NCBI GenBank assembly: GCA_005799025.1
Contig: SYHX01000065.1
Span: 1-38,419, forward strand
Reading direction: 5' to 3'
DNA length: 38,419 nt
From: Bacteroidota bacterium
GTDB lineage: Bacteria; Bacteroidota; Bacteroidia; UBA7662
Shown piece by piece: positions 26,401 through 34,758 of this stretch (positions are counted from its first letter, which is position 1; each line of letters opens with the position of its first letter). Position numbers and translations under genes: made by a program. The notes under the pieces are model-generated. The model had not been told where the DNA came from. It worked only from the letters and a program-made list of their open reading frames with translations, and did no database searches.

Positions 26401-29400
26401 TCGGCGAGCTGAAAGCTGCATTCAACTGTGGACCCGAGGGAACACCTCTCTGCCAGGGGTTTGCCGCAGTCCCCATGGTCACGGGGAGCCAGTTGTCCGG
26501 TAACACGTCAAAATTATCGTTGCTAGGAACGGACAAGATGGGGACACCGTACATCTGAACGGAGGTGGAATCGTTGGAGCTGTTCCCATCCTGACCCAAA
26601 GAAGTATACGCCGATAAAGTAAACCACCGCAGGGGTGCCGACATAATCGAGTCCAAGCGAAGGGCTGTTGTGGTAACGGCACCTGGTCGGAGTGAATCAG
26701 TCAATCGAACTTGAGTGGTTTGGGTAAATGTTCCAATCCTTACGGTCACAGGAATTATAGTATCCAAAATTGTACGAAGTCCAAAATTCTGGAGGCGAGC
26801 AAAAACCGCAAAGGGTTCGCCACCCTTGACCTGGTAATTGTTGTTGGGGATAGATATGAGCGAGCCAGCAGCATTGGAAGAAATTAACTGAACGCCGACG
26901 TCTCGAAGAGGCGGCATAGCCACTTGAATATCATCGAACGCTACACCGTTAGAGGTGGTAGCCCCGTTGGATCGGAATACCATACGAAAGCGAACCTTGG
27001 AGGCCGTACCACCAAAATTCACACCTTTGAAAAGCGAGTCCGGCAGACGAATTTCAGATCTAGCCCATCCCCCGTTTCTTCCATCCCATCCCCCGCTAGT
27101 TGTCAAACCCGAAATGCTAGATCGATTATACCAATTGCTCTGCGCTGAATTAGGCAATGCGCTGTAAATTCCGAGTTTCTGCCAATTGGGGACTGAAATG
27201 TTGCGGGTGTATTCCACCCAGAATCCATCCCCCAATCCGGGGCTAGTAGGATTGGTGGTGCCACCACTATCAATGGCTCGCCATTGCATAAAATTCAGGT
27301 ACGACTGTTCTGAATTAAGGAAATTAAAGACCGGAGATTCCAACACATAAAAAGCATTATTTGGGTAATTACCGTTCAAAGAATCCACCGTCCAAGCATT
27401 CGAACCCTGGTAGGCGCTATTTAGGATGCTCTTGCCGGGGGTACCACGAACCCATCCCCCAGGCGTATATACCGGGTTTGCAACGGGTCCGGTAAGCACA
27501 AAGGGTGACCACAAGGCATTATTAACTTCAAAGCCATCCTGGTAAGGCATGTTCAATCCGTTCAATGCTATGAACATTCTTGGATTTTGAATAGACGGAC
27601 TCACACTCAAATTTCTTCGAACTGACCTATCAAATGCCCTGATGTAATAGGACACCGTATCACTATCCGAGACCGCCGGAACCTGAGCAAACCAATTGCA
27701 ATATGAATCATTTTCGCCCGTAATCGTCACCGCATCGACACGCAGGGAACCTGTTTGGGCATAGATCTGTCCTGTCGTTGCAGGGGCGTATACTGAAGTA
27801 CCGGGAGCAAAAACGGTAATCAACCTTACCCGAAATGAGCTATTATTATCGACTCCGGTGATTCCAGTGAAATCCGCAGTTCTGTTGTTGTACCATTGGT
27901 TACCTCCTAGATTTGCTCGGTATAAATTTACCGTGTCGGTACCGACTCCGGTATATGGGATCCATGTGGCTCCGTTAAGAGAGTACTCCAATCGTACAAA
28001 GCGAGATGCAGTTGCTCCATGGTACATATCAAAACTCAATTTGACTTTACGCTTACCGGTGGTCGCTACATTGAATTGTAAACCACGAGCGGTATTGCTA
28101 TTCACCGCAGGATATTGATTGGTATTCCAAGAGAAATTGGTGGCGCCTGCAGCAGAGTCCGAAGAATTGTTCGTAGAGGTAGCAGCATTTCCCAATACAA
28201 AAGTACCCGTAGGTGCATTCACCAAGGCGGCAGTCCCTGTGCCCCGATGCGGGGTCGGGGCATTCACGCCGCCGGGGATAGTTGTCGCCGATGCGCCGTT
28301 GAAATTCCATCGAGCCAGGGTATCAAGAACAGCCACACCTCTGCTCATGCCCAACATTTGGTAAGGTCCGTTGTCCACCTTATAGTGCAGATAGGCTGTA
28401 TCAATATCCGATCCATCGGTTAGGCGAACAGGGATATTGAAAGGGCCTAGATTATACACAGGACCAAGAAATACATCGCATTGCTGAAAGGTTGCAGGCC
28501 ACTCGACCAAAGGTGGGCCTGATGCATTAAACGTGTAAAAAGCTGTAGTATCGGGTAATTTTTTCCGAAAACGTCTCGGTGAATTGTCCACCGCTTCAAT
28601 GTAGTATTGAACAGAATCTCCGTCCACGGTAAAAATGGAGTCTCTGTAATTAATCCCCCCCACATTGGGCATTTTACGAGTGACAAAAGGGCCGTTGTTC
28701 AGGGAATACACCAAGATCGCGCTATCAATTCCAGAGGCATCACTCATTTGAGCATTTATCACAAAGGGGCCGGGACTAAATTGGTATCCTGTAACTGGAG
28801 CAGAATGCACCACCGTTGGAAAAAAAGATGCCAAATAGGTGATGAACGAGTCTGCTAAATTGGTTTGCGGCGGGAAAAACTTAACATTGCGTCTGGGCGA
28901 GGAGTCCAATGCTCGGATTAAATATCGAACCGTGTCGCCGTCTGCAATCCGCGAGCTATCCAAATTGGCCAACCATGTCAAGGTGCTTCCTTGACGCAGC
29001 ATACGCACCGAATCCAAGGATCCTGAATTGATGCGGTAGAAAAGATGAACCCCCAAGGTATCGATACCCGTAGAATCGCAGCCCAGGGAATCCCGAATCG
29101 TTGCCGAGAATGTTTGGTTTATATTGAATTGAAGGCCAGTTAATGCAGTATGGGTAATGACAGGAGGAATAATTTCAGAAAATGCTGAGGTCACGAGGAT
29201 TGAATCCACCAACCAACCGTATCCCGGGGTTGGTGAGCCCAGACCATTATTATTTCCATCTTTCAGCAGAAAACGAATACGGACATCGGCCCGATTCGAA
29301 ACGAAAGGGGATAGGTCAAATCGCTCTTGTTTCCACCATGCCGCTTGAGGCAATGCACCGAGATTACCACCAGCCAACCAGTCTGCCGGATAAGATTGTT

Positions 29401-29884
29401 GATGAAACCGGCTACCACCGGTGACTAAAGTCTGTGGAAAGCTAATTGAAGTTCCCAAGTATCGACAAGGGGCCCCCAAAAAACGTATCCATGTCGCCCC
29501 CTGATCAACCGAATATTGAACAATTGCGGTATCGTTGAATTCCAATTTTGCAATGTGCGCAAAGTCCAACCACACTTTGAAATGCCCTAGAGTCGAAAAA
29601 GGCTTAAGTTCTAATATCGACGTCTGTGCGGAATTGATCCGGCCACGAACGGATAAACCGACAGGCGTTGCAGGAAACCGGTAGGTACTCACCGTATCCC
29701 ACAGGCCCGTAACAATAACCGAATCCAAGGGGTTAGCATTCTGAAAAGTGGTGTAAAATCTTGCGGTAATTCCGGGGGGAAGTACTGGCTGGGCAAGGGA
29801 CTGCCAAGGTGCAATCAAAGAACAACCCAAAAGGATCCACATGAACCCTCTAATCGATACTAAAAACGGCTTGATAAAATTCAT
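23462..29884 (-). CDS. 2140-residue multi-domain T9SS surface protein
   Basis: The start is ATG 29884, giving a clean signal peptide ending SLAQ (about residue 31). Domains by residue: an N-terminal jelly-roll-like domain (about 32-240); three related Ig-like units each ending DGDTVRYLIRALD-S-RR-type strands (about 242-342, 356-455, and 459-521 plus 725-769); a separate sandwich domain nested in the third unit (about 522-724); alternating choice-of-anchor J/MAM-like lectin folds (about 782-989, 1122-1312, 1839-2039), another lectin-like block (about 1534-1719) and CARDB-like linkers; and a type A sorting domain with FPNPAS (about 2049-2140) ending KKLLISR. It is exported by T9SS and displayed or released; an adhesive role is inferred. 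No protease or glycosidase motif is seen. It lies 46 bases after the E1 gene. Confidence 0.9.
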   Translation of the reverse strand: MNFIKPFLVSIRGFMWILLGCSLIAPWQSLAQPVLPPGITARFYTTFQNANPLDSVIVTGLWDTVSTYRFPATPVGLSVRGRINSAQTSILELKPFSTLGHFKVWLDFAHIAKLEFNDTAIVQYSVDQGATWIRFLGAPCRYLGTSISFPQTLVTGGSRFHQQSYPADWLAGGNLGALPQAAWWKQERFDLSPFVSNRADVRIRFLLKDGNNNGLGSPTPGYGWLVDSILVTSAFSEIIPPVITHTALTGLQFNINQTFSATIRDSLGCDSTGIDTLGVHLFYRINSGSLDSVRMLRQGSTLTWLANLDSSRIADGDTVRYLIRALDSSPRRNVKFFPPQTNLADSFITYLASFFPTVVHSAPVTGYQFSPGPFVINAQMSDASGIDSAILVYSLNNGPFVTRKMPNVGGINYRDSIFTVDGDSVQYYIEAVDNSPRRFRKKLPDTTAFYTFNASGPPLVEWPATFQQCDVFLGPVYNLGPFNIPVRLTDGSDIDTAYLHYKVDNGPYQMLGMSRGVAVLDTLARWNFNGASATTIPGGVNAPTPHRGTGTAALVNAPTGTFVLGNAATSTNNSSDSAAGATNFSWNTNQYPAVNSNTARGLQFNVATTGKRKVKLSFDMYHGATASRFVRLEYSLNGATWIPYTGVGTDTVNLYRANLGGNQWYNNRTADFTGITGVDNNSSFRVRLITVFAPGTSVYAPATTGQIYAQTGSLRVDAVTITGENDSYCNWFAQVPAVSDSDTVSYYIRAFDRSVRRNLSVSPSIQNPRMFIALNGLNMPYQDGFEVNNALWSPFVLTGPVANPVYTPGGWVRGTPGKSILNSAYQGSNAWTVDSLNGNYPNNAFYVLESPVFNFLNSEQSYLNFMQWRAIDSGGTTNPTSPGLGDGFWVEYTRNISVPNWQKLGIYSALPNSAQSNWYNRSSISGLTTSGGWDGRNGGWARSEIRLPDSLFKGVNFGGTASKVRFRMVFRSNGATTSNGVAFDDIQVAMPPLRDVGVQLISSNAAGSLISIPNNNYQVKGGEPFAVFARLQNFGLRTILDTIIPVTVRIGTFTQTTQVRLTDSLRPGAVTTTALRLDSIMSAPLRWFTLSAYTSLGQDGNSSNDSTSVQMYGVPILSVPSNDNFDVLPDNWLPVTMGTAANPWQRGVPSGPQLNAAFSSPNVWGTVLNGNPTSGQGGYVLSPLYNFRSGVNTTLKLRINRRLGNSGSAFRISYADELFTSWQTLGQISDPTGVNWYNSTGTIGGIAGPAWNGNSGSSGGLADYLEHSLELPTQFNYRNNRVRFRLDFQSGFTPSEGVIVDNWAIIPPPAREVGMRQILKPVVCPDSLKAIDTIRVVIKNFGGDTLFSIPFNYRYDNLPPVLGASPYLYTIPLPPATEATVTLPAIQSPLPPGTYTLKVYTQLTGDARTTNDTITRCVKAIPVNDLIMVNNIVPTSAICYPSGLRQLKFRIRNIGHSPTTTFTAGYRIDTLPPVFQNFTRVIQPNSYDTIVIGTPANIPNGYTTIRLFVNGGTIDPIRNNDTLAVTLFGREALNLTHTNNFERQGYAPYCDTSLSNAVTDVRYAPVPAINNSPDYALYMGTEFSGASFNTTIPLNPWADSWNGTYLSRVVFPVNTANRNNIRIRFKLLQVAGDNGADKRISLLRVVANGRQVGPTLQPLTATAANNPFQTIDFGLDTCYVMGDPLVIEFQSKCRYRFLPAGTGGTDRNGNFIDDLIIYNSVPNGAEVVEVLYDPPFPTANIPVTAKARIRNNANPNFILSNINLNLNLNGSSVQNLVVPMTLSFMKDTLYTFSNTFNLNLGSNALCVTSSLPNGLADNFPFDDTACSDAVGFPLIDSYPYCNNFDEGLPSWLTRNPVTLRSSGNSWTFGSPAKGLINGAASSPNAWYISADSLYKPYDSSALYTPIFQTIKDSCYVVKFKTLWMTDFFANDTTTRPLHGDGGTIEYSTDGGVKWNSFGYLDTLTNEWYNAIVQALAVFNTQQNIVGFGWSGLSPSLYAPMQQIFNTTVNAQVIFRFRFGSDYAFQGEGWSIDDFCFELLPGPCEVVSVPELNNIGLVLSQNFPNPASDLTTVAYYLPKGGKASLELRDLYGRPVWGRALGLLEGGWYKEGIETTSLAQGLYYYTLNFEGRKLTKKLLISR
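28226..28273. repeat. Nested GC-rich inverted repeat inside the giant gene
   Basis: GCCCCGA (28241-28247) and TCGGGGC (28255-28261) form a perfect 7-bp hairpin, enclosed by GGCGGC (28226-28231) and GCCGCC (28268-28273). It lies in coding sequence near the beginning of the nested domain and has no T run, so it is not a typical terminator. Confidence 0.5.
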
Positions 29885-29906
29885 AGGTATTTTGAAGTCA
29901 AGGCTA

Positions 29907-29913
29907 CAAAATA
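29907..29913 (-). promoter_or_regulatory. TATTTTG element before the 2140-residue protein gene
   Basis: On the minus strand TATTTTG ends 22 bases before ATG 29884, in the 46-base gap after the E1 gene. It is the one-base-shorter variant of TAnnTTTG. A separate promoter here would allow the surface protein to be expressed independently of the upstream metabolic genes. Confidence 0.3.
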
Positions 29914-29930
29914 ACCCCAAAAAACGCTAT

Positions 29931-31973
29931 TTAGTAAGCCATGAGGGCTTTTAATTTAGTTTTTAGACGAGAATAACCCAAGAAATCTTGTTCCAAGCTC
30001 ACCGCGAAAGGCACTGGGGTGTCCAAAGCACCAAATCGCATTACCGGGCCGTCCAGGTGAGTAAACACCTCCTCGGCGATAGTAGAAGCAATTTCCCCAC
30101 CGAAACCTCCCGTTAGGGTATCCTCGTGGAGTACCAAAACCTTACCGGTCCTCATCACGGATCCAAGAACAGTGGCCTTATCCCAAGGCTGCAAGGATCG
30201 CAAATCCACGACTTCCAAATCAAAATCAGGGAATTCCTCCGCCAAGCTTAATGCCCAATGCACTGCCATACCGTAAGCTACCAGCGTAGCCCCTGTTCCA
30301 TCGCGGACGATTCTTGCTTTACCCGGAGCTAATTCAGCAATTCCTTCCGAAACAGGACCACTCAAACTCCTGTACAGGGCTTTGTGCTCCATGAACAAAT
30401 AAGGAGAATTGTCGCGCAACGCATACAAAAGCATGGCTTTAGCCTCCGCTGGAAATGCTGGATAGACCACTTTAAGGCCTGGAATTTGGGTAAACCAAGC
30501 TTCGTTAGATTGGGAATGGAAGGGACCCGCCCCTACCCCTGCACCCGTTGGCATCCGCACCACTACCCTCGCTTGCTGACCCCATCGGTAATGAATTTTG
30601 GCAAGATTGTTAACAATTTGGTTGAAACCGCAGGAGACAAAATCAGCAAATTGCATTTCCACCATGGCACGTTTACCCGCAATCGATAAGCCAAGACCCG
30701 CTCCTAAGATCGCAGATTCGCAAAGCGGTGTATTGCGAACCCGGCTAGGTCCGTATTTCTCCAGAAACCCTTCCGTGGCTTTGAAAACCCCGCCATATCC
30801 CGCGATGTCTTGTCCCATCAGCACCAAATTCGGATCCCTTTCCATGGCCTGATCCAGGCCTTCTCTCACCGCATCCACCAAACGAAGTTCTCTTGGGTTA
30901 TTGGGCGACCAAACTGCTTCCTCGGCTTCAGGACTTGGAGCGAACGCGTAAACAGCTTCTAATTCCCTGACAGCATCAGGCACAGGTTCTGCTTCAGCAA
31001 AAACTGTTTCCAAAGCCACATCTATTTGCTGAAGAAATTGATCGCGCCATTCTAGAATCATGGAATCCTTCAGGATCGCAAGGTCTTTGAGGTAGGTTTC
31101 GTAATTCGTCAAAGGATCTTTGAACGACCATTGTTCCAACAATTCTTTGGGAACGTATTTCATCCCTGAAGCCTCCTCATGACCACGCATCCGGAACGTC
31201 ATGCATTCCAACAATAAAGGTGCAGGTTGATGGCGCATTTTCTCGGCCTCTGCCTTGACCGTACGATGTACCTCAAGAACATTGTTTCCATCAATACGAA
31301 TGGCCTTCATTCCATAACCTATACCCTTATCTATAAACTGTTTACAGCGAAATTGTTCCTCGGAAGGTGTGGACAAACCGTAGCCGTTGTTTTCAATCAC
31401 GAAGATGACGGGTAAATTCCAAACAGCGGCTACATTGAGAGCCTCATGGAAATCTCCTTCCGATGTTCCACCATCGCCGCTGAACGCCAAACTAACACCA
31501 GGCTTTCCATCCAAAATAAGACTTAAGGCTGTACCGTTGGCCAAAGTCAATTGAGGCCCCAAATGCGATATCATTCCGACTATGGCATGCTCTTTGCTTC
31601 CAAAATGGAAGGACCTTTCACGACCTCGGCTATAACCAGAGGCTTTTCCTTGCAATTGTGCAAATAACCTGGTCAAATCCATACCGCGCGATGTAAAAAC
31701 ACCTAAATTTCGATGGAGTGGAAAAATAAATTCTTGTGCCGTCAGCGCCTTAGTGCAACCAACTGCAATGGCCTCTTGGCCTATTCCCGAAAACCATTTA
31801 GAAACTTTACCCTGACGAAGAAGAATTAACATTTTCTCCTCGATCATTCGAGGCAAAAGAATGGCTTGATAAAGGTCTAATAATTCTATATCCGAATAGC
31901 CTGTTCGATCATACCGAAGCCTTGGGTTTGAACCCCTATTGGCGGAGGAAGAACCTCGAGAAAACCATTTCAT
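29931..31973 (-). CDS. Fused E1 alpha-beta 2-oxoacid dehydrogenase (branched-chain type)
   Basis: A 680-residue thiamine-diphosphate enzyme, the decarboxylating E1 part of a 2-oxoacid dehydrogenase complex. The first half is E1 alpha: GIGQEAIAVG (63-72), then the TPP motif from GDGGTSEGDFHEALN (166-180) to NN (195-196), then FRMRGHEEASG. The second half (from about residue 360) is E1 beta: LRLVDAVREGLDQAM, MGQDIAGYGGVF, ESAILGAGLGLSIAG, FADFVSCGFNQI and VLHEDTLTGGFGGEI. Such fusions are common in Bacteroidota and usually labelled 2-oxoisovalerate dehydrogenase. No E2 or E3 gene is nearby. The start is ATG 31973; the frame runs open to TTG 32102 inside lutB, but the extra 43 residues lack conservation cues. 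Confidence 0.93.
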   Translation of the reverse strand: MKWFSRGSSSANRGSNPRLRYDRTGYSDIELLDLYQAILLPRMIEEKMLILLRQGKVSKWFSGIGQEAIAVGCTKALTAQEFIFPLHRNLGVFTSRGMDLTRLFAQLQGKASGYSRGRERSFHFGSKEHAIVGMISHLGPQLTLANGTALSLILDGKPGVSLAFSGDGGTSEGDFHEALNVAAVWNLPVIFVIENNGYGLSTPSEEQFRCKQFIDKGIGYGMKAIRIDGNNVLEVHRTVKAEAEKMRHQPAPLLLECMTFRMRGHEEASGMKYVPKELLEQWSFKDPLTNYETYLKDLAILKDSMILEWRDQFLQQIDVALETVFAEAEPVPDAVRELEAVYAFAPSPEAEEAVWSPNNPRELRLVDAVREGLDQAMERDPNLVLMGQDIAGYGGVFKATEGFLEKYGPSRVRNTPLCESAILGAGLGLSIAGKRAMVEMQFADFVSCGFNQIVNNLAKIHYRWGQQARVVVRMPTGAGVGAGPFHSQSNEAWFTQIPGLKVVYPAFPAEAKAMLLYALRDNSPYLFMEHKALYRSLSGPVSEGIAELAPGKARIVRDGTGATLVAYGMAVHWALSLAEEFPDFDLEVVDLRSLQPWDKATVLGSVMRTGKVLVLHEDTLTGGFGGEIASTIAEEVFTHLDGPVMRFGALDTPVPFAVSLEQDFLGYSRLKTKLKALMAY

Positions 31974-32016
31974 AAGGAAAGTTAAGGGGGAGCCAAATTC
32001 ATGAAAGCCGTAAATC

Positions 32017-33411
32017 TTAAGGCTTACGATTGGCCCATTGCTGTTGAAAAGATTTGACGGCGGGAGAAGGTAAATGCCGACGTTGGCCCCATGCAGAGGC
32101 AAAGAAGGTTCGCAAAAACCAAGCCTTGGTACGTGATCCTACCAGGTCCAACAATGGCCTATGCTGCATGGCTCTGGCCCATGTTTTCCACATCAAATGC
32201 TGAGATGATGTAGAAGAGTGGATTTGAGGATCATTCGCGGCCTCATGACGATTAGCCAAAATGAGTTGGTGCAGGGGTATCCTGACTGGGCAAACTTCGG
32301 TGCAATTTCCGCATAATGAACTAGCCTGGCTCAAATGCTGAAAATCCGAAAACGGTAGCAAATGAGGGCTAATGACTTTCCCAATCGGCCCGGAATAGGT
32401 AGCGTTATAGCTATGCCCACCGATATTTTTATAAACAGGGCATGCATTGAGACAGGCCCCACAACGAATGCAATAAAGCGATTGACGCATAACAGGATCT
32501 GCCAACAAGCGGGTACGTCCGTTATCCAGAAGGATGACCACCATTTCTGAAGGTCCATCGGCTTCCGAGCGCAGGCGCGATGTATGAAAAATAGTGTTAT
32601 AGGCTGTCATTTGTTGACCTGTGCCCCTTGACGCCAACAGAGGCCACATCAAGTCCAGATCCTCTGCGGACCCTATAACTTTCTCTATTCCGGCAATCAC
32701 AATATGTGATTTCACGAAAGAGGTGCTCATTCTTGCATTACCTTCATTTTCTGTAACACAAATACCGCCTGTGTCCGCCAAGAGAAAATTAGCCCCCGTA
32801 ATCCCCACACCCGCTTGAAGGTATTGATCACGCAATAAATTTCTTGCGTGCAGTGTAAGCGCTTCGGGACTTGCATGCAGATCCGTGCCAAGCTTACGGT
32901 GAAACAAGGCGGCCACATCTTCCTTCGATTTGTGCATTGCCGGTGTAACGATATGATAGGGAGGCTCCTCATCCAATTGTTGAATGTACTCGCCCAAGTC
33001 CGTTTCAACCACGCGAATGCCATTCGTCTCCAATCCTTGATTTAAATGAATTTCCTCCGTAACCATGGATTTGGACTTGACCACGAGCTTGGTTCGATGA
33101 CGGCGAACAACCTCCAATACAGCCTCTAACGCTTCCGAAGAATCAGTGGCCCAAACAACCTTCACGCCGTTATCTCGAGCTGCGGATTCGAAACGTAATA
33201 AGTTAGTTTCCAAATGCTCTATCGCCTTCCATCGGATCTCGGCTGCCCGGTCTCTTGCCAATTCCAAATCACGATAATCCTCAACGCCTCTTGTGACGGC
33301 TTGATGATACCGCCCCATATTGAAATTTATTTTCCGACGGTGATCTTGGTCAAAGCCCTTGTTGGACGTAACCGACTCGAATTTTTGGGCCTTGTTCAAA
33401 GTTCCTGACAT
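32017..33411 (-). CDS. lutB: LutB-like iron-sulfur lactate utilisation protein
   Basis: A 464-residue LutB/LldF family protein. The N-terminal LUD domain includes KSKSMVTEEIHLNQGLE and ITGANFLLADTGGICVTENEGNARM-type segments (abridged here), and two ferredoxin-like cluster motifs follow: CIRCGACLNACP (about 314-325) and CGNCTEVCPV (about 367-376). In Bacillus, LutA, LutB and LutC together oxidise L-lactate to pyruvate; here neither lutA nor lutC is present. It follows rpiB with one base between stop and start, and the E1 gene starts 43 bases later. Confidence 0.93.
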   Translation of the reverse strand: MSGTLNKAQKFESVTSNKGFDQDHRRKINFNMGRYHQAVTRGVEDYRDLELARDRAAEIRWKAIEHLETNLLRFESAARDNGVKVVWATDSSEALEAVLEVVRRHRTKLVVKSKSMVTEEIHLNQGLETNGIRVVETDLGEYIQQLDEEPPYHIVTPAMHKSKEDVAALFHRKLGTDLHASPEALTLHARNLLRDQYLQAGVGITGANFLLADTGGICVTENEGNARMSTSFVKSHIVIAGIEKVIGSAEDLDLMWPLLASRGTGQQMTAYNTIFHTSRLRSEADGPSEMVVILLDNGRTRLLADPVMRQSLYCIRCGACLNACPVYKNIGGHSYNATYSGPIGKVISPHLLPFSDFQHLSQASSLCGNCTEVCPVRIPLHQLILANRHEAANDPQIHSSTSSQHLMWKTWARAMQHRPLLDLVGSRTKAWFLRTFFASAWGQRRHLPSPAVKSFQQQWANRKP

Positions 33412-33412
33412 T

Positions 33413-33877
33413 TTATGGACCTTCGATTGAATTTACCGAATCAATAAGTTCAATCCTCCTCAAATGGCGACCACCTTCGAAAGGAGTTTGCAAAAAGGCT
33501 TGCACAATATTCCAAGCATCTTCTTGGCCCAGGAAACGGGCAGGAAGGCAAAGTACATTGGCATTGTTATGCAAACGTGCCAAAGTGGCTATTTCAACAT
33601 TCCAACACAAAGCCGCCCGAATTCCCCGGAACCTGTTAGCGCTCATGCAGACCCCATTTCCGGATCCGCACAACAGTATTCCCAAGGCAGAGTTAATATT
33701 CTTGAGAACACCCGAAGCCAAAGCAGAGGAGATGCCAGGATAATCCACCGATGCTTCGTTCGGACAACCCAAATCAACTACGGTATGAGTCAATTGAAGT
33801 TGACCCACTAAATATTCCTTCAAGGAAAAGCCCGCATGATCCGATCCGATAATAAGCGTTGGATGAACGATTGACAT
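33413..33877 (-). CDS. rpiB: Ribose-5-phosphate isomerase B
   Basis: It interconverts ribose 5-phosphate and ribulose 5-phosphate in the pentose phosphate pathway. The 154 residues show GSDHAGFSLK (11-20, with Asp13-His14), CGSGNGVCMSANRFRGIRAAL with the catalytic Cys70, LARLHNNANVLCLPARFLG and FEGGRHLRRI, all normal for LacA/RpiB. The start ATG 33877 is 16 bases after the tatC stop, and its stop is one base from the lutB start, so tatC-rpiB-lutB are closely coupled. Confidence 0.97.
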   Translation of the reverse strand: MSIVHPTLIIGSDHAGFSLKEYLVGQLQLTHTVVDLGCPNEASVDYPGISSALASGVLKNINSALGILLCGSGNGVCMSANRFRGIRAALCWNVEIATLARLHNNANVLCLPARFLGQEDAWNIVQAFLQTPFEGGRHLRRIELIDSVNSIEGP

Positions 33878-33881
33878 ATCG

Positions 33882-33889
33882 CAAAGTTA
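33882..33889 (-). promoter_or_regulatory. TAACTTTG box before rpiB
   Basis: On the minus strand TAACTTTG matches TAnnTTTG exactly and fills half of the 16-base tatC-rpiB gap, ending 4 bases before ATG 33877. Use as a promoter would give a leaderless transcript; no -33 TTG is found at the standard spacing, so chance is possible. Confidence 0.3.
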
Positions 33890-33893
33890 CGGT

Positions 33894-34724
33894 TCAGGTC
33901 CTCATGGATGACTTGGCAACCACCCAAATGGCCATTTCATACAGCAAAATCATGGGCAATGCCAAGATCAGCATACCCCCTACATCCGATGGAGTCAAGG
34001 CGGCAGCGATGAATAAATTGATCACAATCGCATAACGACGGTTAGCCCTCATCCAAGGTGCGGTGATTAAACCAACCATTCCCAAAAAATAGGCCAAGAC
34101 CGGCAATTCAAAAATCAAACCGGCAGACAAAACCATCATCGTCAGCGTGGAAATATAAGAGCCCAAAGCGATGGTGTTCACCACCTCAGCGCTAACCGAA
34201 TATTGACTGAGGAATAGTATGCTCATTGGGCTTAGCACAAAATACCCGAAGGCGCAACCCACGTAAAACAAAGCAATTACCGCGATGATTAATTTCCTGG
34301 AGGCATAAAATTCTTTGTCCCTCAAGGCAGGAGAAATAAATCGCCAAATCTCCCAAATCAAATAAGGAAAAATCAGAATCACCGCCCCCACTATCGAAAC
34401 ATAGAAATGTTGCATGAGTTGTCCGGTCAAATCCAAATTAACCAATTGCATTGGCAACGCCTTCACGCACCATGCACGACCCTGACCCCAATATTCTCCT
34501 AAGGAACAAACCCAACGATAGGTTATAAAATCCGGGCGCTTGGGTCCAAGCAATACCAAATCAAAAACCCAAGCTTTTTGACTAAAAAGAAAAATGACCG
34601 CTACGAACAAAGCCAATACCGAACGCCACAAATGGGCCCTCAGGGCATCAAGATGCTCCAGGAACCCCATAGAGCGATCCTTCTTTTCGAATTGATCCGT
34701 GTACGCCAAGCCTATTGAGGGCAT
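33894..34724 (-). CDS. tatC: Sec-independent translocase subunit TatC
   Basis: TatC is the core inner-membrane subunit of twin-arginine export. The 276 residues carry the family opening GFLEHLDALRAHLWRS (20-35), preceded by an 18-residue polar extension, and about six membrane segments, including FYVSIVGAVILIFPYLIWEIWRFISPAL-type sequence (abridged) and the ELPVLAYFLGMVGLI region. The final segment with AAALTPSDVGGMLILALPMILLYE-type sequence is typical of TatC. No tatA/tatB is in the window. A -7 box (34745-34752) places transcription start just upstream of ATG 34724 and favours this start over Met19. Confidence 0.96.
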   Translation of the reverse strand: MPSIGLAYTDQFEKKDRSMGFLEHLDALRAHLWRSVLALFVAVIFLFSQKAWVFDLVLLGPKRPDFITYRWVCSLGEYWGQGRAWCVKALPMQLVNLDLTGQLMQHFYVSIVGAVILIFPYLIWEIWRFISPALRDKEFYASRKLIIAVIALFYVGCAFGYFVLSPMSILFLSQYSVSAEVVNTIALGSYISTLTMMVLSAGLIFELPVLAYFLGMVGLITAPWMRANRRYAIVINLFIAAALTPSDVGGMLILALPMILLYEMAIWVVAKSSMRT

Positions 34725-34744
34725 GAAGATACCCTCTCTCCCCC

Positions 34745-34752
34745 CAAAAATA
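34745..34752 (-). promoter_or_regulatory. Candidate -7 box for tatC
   Basis: On the minus strand TATTTTTG matches TAnnTTTG exactly and ends 20 bases before the tatC ATG at 34724, in the gap after the histone-like gene. No TTG is found at the standard distance upstream. Confidence 0.5.
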
Positions 34753-34758
34753 GGACCC

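Noticed and set aside
31974-32102. Upstream extension of the E1 fusion to TTG 32102
   Set aside because: It would overlap lutB by 86 bases and adds residues without conserved character; ATG 31973 lies 43 bases after lutB.
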